64,000 nucleotides of DNA. It comes from Dermanyssus gallinae. Lineage: Eukaryota > Arthropoda > Arachnida > Mesostigmata > Dermanyssidae. Below, in pieces: positions 59,532-64,000 of the stretch. The stretch spans positions 164,001-228,000 of the forward strand of contig QVRM01005211.1 of NCBI GenBank assembly GCA_003439945.1. Direction: 5' to 3'. Positions within the stretch are counted from its first letter, which is position 1; each line of letters begins with the position of its first letter. Made by a program: the position numbers and the translations under genes. The notes under the pieces are model-generated. The model searched no databases and was not told where the DNA came from. It worked only from the letters and a program-made list of their open reading frames with translations.

Positions 59532-60774
59532 TGGTGACAGCGTGTGATAAAACTGATGGCCTGCTACTCTAATGTCACGAGTTGTCAAGAATACGATGTC
59601 TCGATATGACACATGGTGATGGAAGACAGGTCAAGCCGTGGACTATTTTGTTCCTGTGGCCTACTTGTTGCCAATAAAACGCTGCGTGCTTAATTTGTGT
59701 TTAAAATAGCGACACTATCTATGCAAAGCACTTTTGGCAAACTAGAGAGCGGATATACGTGAGAGGAAGAGAGGGAGAGGAATGTTTAAGACGCTAAGCG
59801 AAAACGTTTAACCATCTTGGGAAGAACAGCAGCAACAGAACCAACGTAATGTAGCAGCAGAAAAAGTCCTTACCGGGCTACCGAAAGTCGTGTTCTGACT
59901 GGACAAAATAGTCATGTTGTACTGATATTTCTGGCTATTTGACTCTTTTGCTCTCTCTTTCTTTTTCTTAGTTTTGTTTTCCCTAACCATCTATCAAACC
60001 ACAGGACTGCAACACCAGTGTTTGATAGCCAAATCCTAAATCCTCATCAGAACAGCTGCCGTCGTTTTAAAACAAACAATAGCAAACAAATAGACAAACA
60101 GGCTTATCAGTAGCAACAACAACAACATGTACACTTATCTTTTCCTTCTCTTCTCTTTGTTCGTCTTCGCTGACAGCAACTTAGCTGTCAAGAGCGCGAT
60201 CAGATCCGAAAGTGTGCGAGCGCAACTTCCTGGCATTACAGTATAAGTCCCTGCTGCAGGCTCTTGTTCGACAGCGCAGTATGAGGTGCAAGACACGATG
60301 CTTAAACAAGGCCGTACTGTTGACACAAAGGGACTGTTGGGGAAAGCTTAGATATCGCAAAATCTCCCACAGCGATTTTAAACGCGTAAAGGAACGGACG
60401 ACAGATTCATATTAAAAGCGCCCTCCTTTAAAAATATTTCTAATTGTACGTGCAATTGGTGTTGTTGCTGTTGTTGCTTACTCATTATTCTCAGGGTTGT
60501 ATAGTCTGACGCTATATTTAATACAATAATCACCACATTCTTATTGTGTGTGCTACAGTTGGTATGATTTGCACTCTATAGTAAATTATTGCTAGAATCA
60601 TGTTATTGTGGTAGCAACAGAATTTTGGGCAAGCAAAGCGTTAAATACGACCATGACCTAAAATCTCCCACCTTGAATTGTTTTGCACAGCATCGTCGTG
60701 TTATGAGGCAGTAGGCTGGATGCCTGCCGGTACGCGTGTTTATTTTAGTGTTTCTACTTTGTTAGGGCGTTTGC

Positions 60775-60806
<32 letters not shown>
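60775..60806. repeat. (AGT)n trinucleotide repeat
   Basis: More than ten perfect AGT units, the purest non-TA microsatellite in the window. Confidence 0.97.
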
Positions 60807-61741
60807 CACAAATTTAAATAAACAAATATTTAGTAAATACTACAAATAACATTTAATGGCATGGCTTTTGTGCCCTTTTTCTCGCGCTTTTGTGAACATT
60901 ACTGTTAATGGATGTGCCATAAGTCATTATTATTTTCTTAGTAGCTATATCTAAGATATGTTTCAAAAAGAATTATGGATTAGCTTTACTCAAATGCATT
61001 CGAGAAGATAGTGTGGTAAGCGTACTGACAAACAACGTTTTTAGTTATCAATGCATTTATGATTGTGGGCAATCTGAATCACACATCTGCTGACAATTTG
61101 TCTTTCATTAAGCGTGTTATGTGAAAAAAATTGCTTAGCACAGCCAAAATGTGGAGACTTTGAGTCACGTAAGAACGCCTATTACAATGCCGAATAAAGT
61201 CCGAATGGAAATATTATGCCCTTGTAATTTTACTATATACAAGTTTTCACCTGTCCTAGCTGGAACATCGTCCCAAGTCAAAAGCCTTTATGGGTCTTGG
61301 TGTTCACGAAATTAAGTATTTAGTTTATATCAGATGTTTACAATTGTCCGTAAAGTCTTACCCCTATTCTCTAATGATCGAGGCTGTGTGAGACATTTCT
61401 CCATTTTGAAGTGAGTCTACGTTCCCTCTATATTACGTTTCGTGATGCTTTAGATCGTTTCCTCTTCCAGAACATAGAGCTCGCTAGTACAACCAAGTCA
61501 ACACATCCCCCATTTCCGGTGGCGGAGATACTCAGTAACTTGATGGTTACTGCACCGATTCTTCGGACGCGTACGTGCAACTTTTTTTAAGCTAAGGGTA
61601 TTACCTCTGGCAACTGCAGGGCAATTTAGTTACGTATTTCGATGACTACTACTATTACTCCTTTTTCCTGTTTACTAGTGACTGCCCAATGGGTCGTAAA
61701 AAATCTGTGGTAACGTTGTTTGACTACGGTTGGTGATGATT

Positions 61742-61822
61742 GCAACAACAGCAACAACAATAACAGCAATATCAACAACAACAACAACAACAATAACAAC
61801 AATATCAACAACAACAAGAGAG
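61742..61822. repeat. (CAA)n trinucleotide repeat
   Basis: CAA units with occasional TAA, CAG and ATC interruptions over 80 bases. Confidence 0.95.
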
Positions 61823-62475
61823 ACAGCAGCACCAATAAAAGGCAAGTACACAACGACGGCAGCTACAGCAGCAGAAGCAGCACCAACAACGAAAAAAAAC
61901 AATAGCAACAACCATAACAGCAAAACAGAAAGAATAGCAACACTGCCATGACGATGAACAATGGTCATCAAGCGACCAGAAGGGGCAAAAGCGAGCGTCG
62001 GAAGGGAAGGAAAACGTGGTCACAGCACTGGGTTCGCTCCGTCATCGTCTCGGTACGCGACTCGACGGTTCGCCGTCGCGTTCGGTGACGGTTCGTGGCG
62101 ACGATGTAAACTCACGGCTGTGATCATTGGAAGCACCAGCAGCAGCAGGAAGTAATGAAAGAATGAAACAACCAACCAACCAACCAGCCAGCCAACGAAC
62201 AAACAAACAAACGTAACAAAGGCGGGCCGGACAAACACACAAATCAACGAAAAAATAGAGAAAGGTCCACGCCCCAACAAAAGAACGGAAACGAACGGAG
62301 ACCGCCTGTAGACAGTGGACAGGCAGGTAACCGCCACGTGAGGCGTGTCAGCATGCAAGTGTCACCGACATCATACTAAGCCCATTATCAGATAGGCAAA
62401 CCCTCAACTAGGCAAATAGAGCCGCCAAACGGTCAATAGCAAACAGTTCCTTGTTCGCTCGGCAGCGGAACTATA

Positions 62476-62550
62476 TCATCATCAGCATCATCATGGGTAT
62501 CATCATCATCGTCACTATCATCAGTAGTACTATCATCATCATTATCGTCA
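62476..62550. repeat. ATC-rich imperfect trinucleotide repeat
   Basis: ATC units with AGC, GTC and AGT interruptions. Confidence 0.9.
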
Positions 62551-62996
62551 CGTAGAAGTGCGGAACAAAGACGTAACGTGGCCTTCTGTCGTCTGATAGT
62601 TATCTGTTCCCTCTTTTCCTGTCTCGCTCCTTGGCTGCCGCGTTTCGTCTCCCAGACAGTCTATTCCCGTTATCTATCTGCTTTGGCTTGCAATTGCCTT
62701 GCGTGGTCGTCGTCGCCATCGTCATCGACGCTGGTTATCATTGTCGTTACTGTCGTTGCCGTACTCGCCGCCACGACCACTTCGGTAACTTCATCACGGT
62801 TTACCAGCGCTGCGCTGCTGCTGCTAGAACAACAACGACATCCATATTAACACAGTAACAACACCCATACCAACAACAACAAGAACCTTTTTGACAACAG
62901 CATCAACAAACATACTAACAGCCGCAACAACAACTGTACCAACAACATCAATAATTCTAACAACGACAACAACCTTTCCAACAAAAGCCACAACAA

Positions 62997-62998
<2 letters not shown>

Positions 62999-63059
<61 letters not shown>
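62999..63059. repeat. (TA)n microsatellite, long
   Basis: Sixty bases of alternating TA directly following a CAA-rich stretch (CACAACAACC). Confidence 0.98.
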
Positions 63060-63060
<1 letters not shown>

Positions 63061-63463
63061 CAACGTGTACGCTAGTACTAATAACTTGCAAAAATAATTT
63101 AAATAATTTAAATAAGAGTATGAAGAAACGGTAACCTGCTAGTTCTGTTTCATAAACAACAAAAGTTTATAAATAGTCTGCTTAAAATGAATCTCAATGA
63201 TTCTGGGCAGCTACCTTTAAACACTTTTGTCAAATGTGGTTAAAAACGTTGCATATCTGGGAAACGTTAGAAGATAACCTAGACATGCTGGCTCGCCGTG
63301 TAGGTTTACGTGACCATTTCGGGTGTTTTGAACTATTAAAATCAAAGTTGATCCATACATTGAGTAAGCCAGCAGCCTTAATGGTACATCAGTACAGTTA
63401 AAAAAGAACGTAACACTGTTTTCGTGTTTACTCCATCGTTAAACTTAGCTTTGCATTGTTGTT
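63060..63463. other. AT-rich sequence before SINE copy 3
   Basis: No repeat or frame of note. Confidence 0.65.
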
Positions 63464-63476
63464 ATACCCATTGGCC

Positions 63477-63652
63477 GTCGAGCCCGGTGGCGTGGTGGCA
63501 TGCGTCTGCGCCTCGCAACCGGAGGAGATACATAGGTGCGCGGGTTCGAGCCCCACCGTTGCACATTTGTATTTATGGGGGTCCGTCTATGAAGCAATGC
63601 GAAAAGCAGTCCCATAGACGTTAAATCTTGGCTAAGAGTCAGCCCCGAAAGG
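63477..63652 (+). mobile_element. tRNA-derived SINE, copy 3 (complete, with target-site duplication)
   Basis: A 176-bp insertion bounded by a perfect 13-bp duplication, ATACCCATTGGCC, at 63464-63476 and 63653-63665. The head is tRNA-like: GGTGGCGTGGTGG near 63486-63498 approximates a pol III A box, and GGTTCGAGCCC (63543-63553) is a near-perfect B box. The body continues TTATGGGGGTCCGTCTATG, GCAATGCGAAAAGCAG, CATAGACGTTAAATC and ends GGCTAAGAGTCAGCCCCGAAAGG without poly(A). A SINE of this kind is transcribed by RNA polymerase III and moved by a partner LINE's reverse transcriptase. The clean duplication suggests a fairly recent insertion compared with the LINE debris elsewhere. Confidence 0.88.
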
Positions 63653-63665
63653 ATACCCATTGGCC

Positions 63666-64000
63666 AAAAATATTCTTCCTTGGATAAGCTGAATTCATTC
63701 CTTGCCTTAAGCGTAATATTTAAAATATAAATATTGTTTTCTGTATTTATATTTATTTTACTTTATGTGCGTCTAGTACTTCAAATTATTAGGCTTTAAT
63801 AGGCGTTTTAACAGCAAAATGAACCAAAAAAGTAAAAACACCATAAGTTAAGCCAAGCACGTCTTCGGCAAAGCAGCCGGCAGGCATATTTTGCCTTCAT
63901 AATAATGTAACTAGGGAAGACATACGTTAATGTTTACGACTAAAAACGACTGATCGAACTGCCATGGCAGAGTTTCGTCCATTGGTTTAAATATTTCCAT
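63666..64000. other. AT-rich end of window
   Basis: Nothing recognised. Confidence 0.65.

Larger units (their letters stand above)
58570..61625. other. Mixed sequence without an assigned gene
   Basis: TA tract at 59510-59531, CAA units at about 60112-60126 and an AGT repeat at 60775-60806. Frames are short, and I recognised no RNA gene or element. Confidence 0.65.
61626..62998. other. CAA and ATC trinucleotide belt
   Basis: CAA-rich sequence lies at 61742-61822 and continues in looser form to about 61930; tetranucleotide CCAA/CAAA runs lie at about 62168-62213; ATC units at about 62476-62550; CAA units at 62850-62998. Frames are Asn/Thr-rich, or Leu/Val-rich on the other strand, and reflect the repeats. 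Confidence 0.7.

Noticed and set aside
63477..63570. A functional tRNA gene.
   Set aside because: A and B boxes are present, but the acceptor and anticodon stems do not pair as in a tRNA, the unit continues into a non-tRNA body shared with two other copies, and it is bounded by a target-site duplication. It is a SINE.
1..64000. CRISPR arrays, bacterial operons, rRNA genes or viral genomes.
   Set aside because: No regularly spaced repeats with unique spacers, no dense gene packing, no rRNA or structural-protein motifs. The window is eukaryotic non-coding DNA.

Overview
This window is eukaryotic, non-coding-type DNA, and I found no intact host protein-coding gene in it. It alternates between AT-rich stretches studded with long (TA)n microsatellites and GC-richer belts of trinucleotide repeats (CAA/GTT, CAG/GCT, ACG, ATC). 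No reading frame shows the length, family match or exon-intron structure of a real gene. Many open frames in the GC-richer belts are by-products of period-3 repeats, which read as poly-Gln, poly-Thr, poly-Val or poly-Cys, and several of them begin at GTG or TTG. An arthropod is the best guess because the R1 clade of LINEs, seen decayed at about 53.6-56.5 kb, is characteristic of arthropods. The species cannot be told from this window. An arachnid such as a mite or tick would be compatible, but that is inference.

The recognisable content is mobile-element debris. (1) Five separate decayed pieces belong to one family of non-LTR retrotransposon with a C-terminal restriction-like endonuclease: 11.84-12.61 kb (-), 22.70-22.94 kb (+), 24.17-25.46 kb (+), 45.19-46.42 kb (-) and 49.21-49.64 kb (+). 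The 24-25 kb copy is the best preserved and keeps the RPD...DVTV nuclease signature. (2) A degenerate R1-clade LINE with endonuclease, reverse transcriptase and C-terminal knuckle remnants lies at 53.56-56.54 kb. (3) A mariner-type transposase fragment lies at 51.80-52.23 kb, and a second, weaker one at 2.40-2.76 kb. (4) A tRNA-derived SINE family has three copies (29.52-29.66, 43.96-44.11 and 63.48-63.65 kb). The last has a perfect 13-bp target-site duplication. (5) Possible LINE 3' tails with short terminal repeats occur at about 22.3 kb (+) and 27.65-28.08 kb (-).

Layout: 0-1.3 kb GC-richer with CTG/ACT repeats; 1.3-8 kb AT-rich; 8-14.6 kb a GC-richer trinucleotide belt containing one retroelement piece; 14.7-18.5 kb mixed, with a CAA/GTT/GA belt; 18.5-28.4 kb AT-rich with three retroelement pieces or tails; 28.4-29.7 kb a GTT/GCT belt ending in a SINE; 29.7-34 kb AT-rich; 34-35.5 kb a trinucleotide belt; 35.5-40.4 kb mostly AT-rich; 40.4-44.1 kb trinucleotide belts plus a SINE; 44.1-57 kb mostly retroelement and transposon debris; 57-63.1 kb mixed, with CAA/ATC belts; 63.1-64 kb a SINE and AT-rich sequence.

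The most interesting leftovers are a 3'-terminal stem-loop of the SINE that appears to be kept by compensatory changes, a 36-bp-arm hairpin at 50.3 kb resembling a miRNA precursor, two further clean hairpins (19.4 and 35.6 kb), and (TA)n tracts that sit inside short insertions flanked by direct repeats. I see no new multi-gene system. All family assignments rest on motif recognition by eye, not on a database search.
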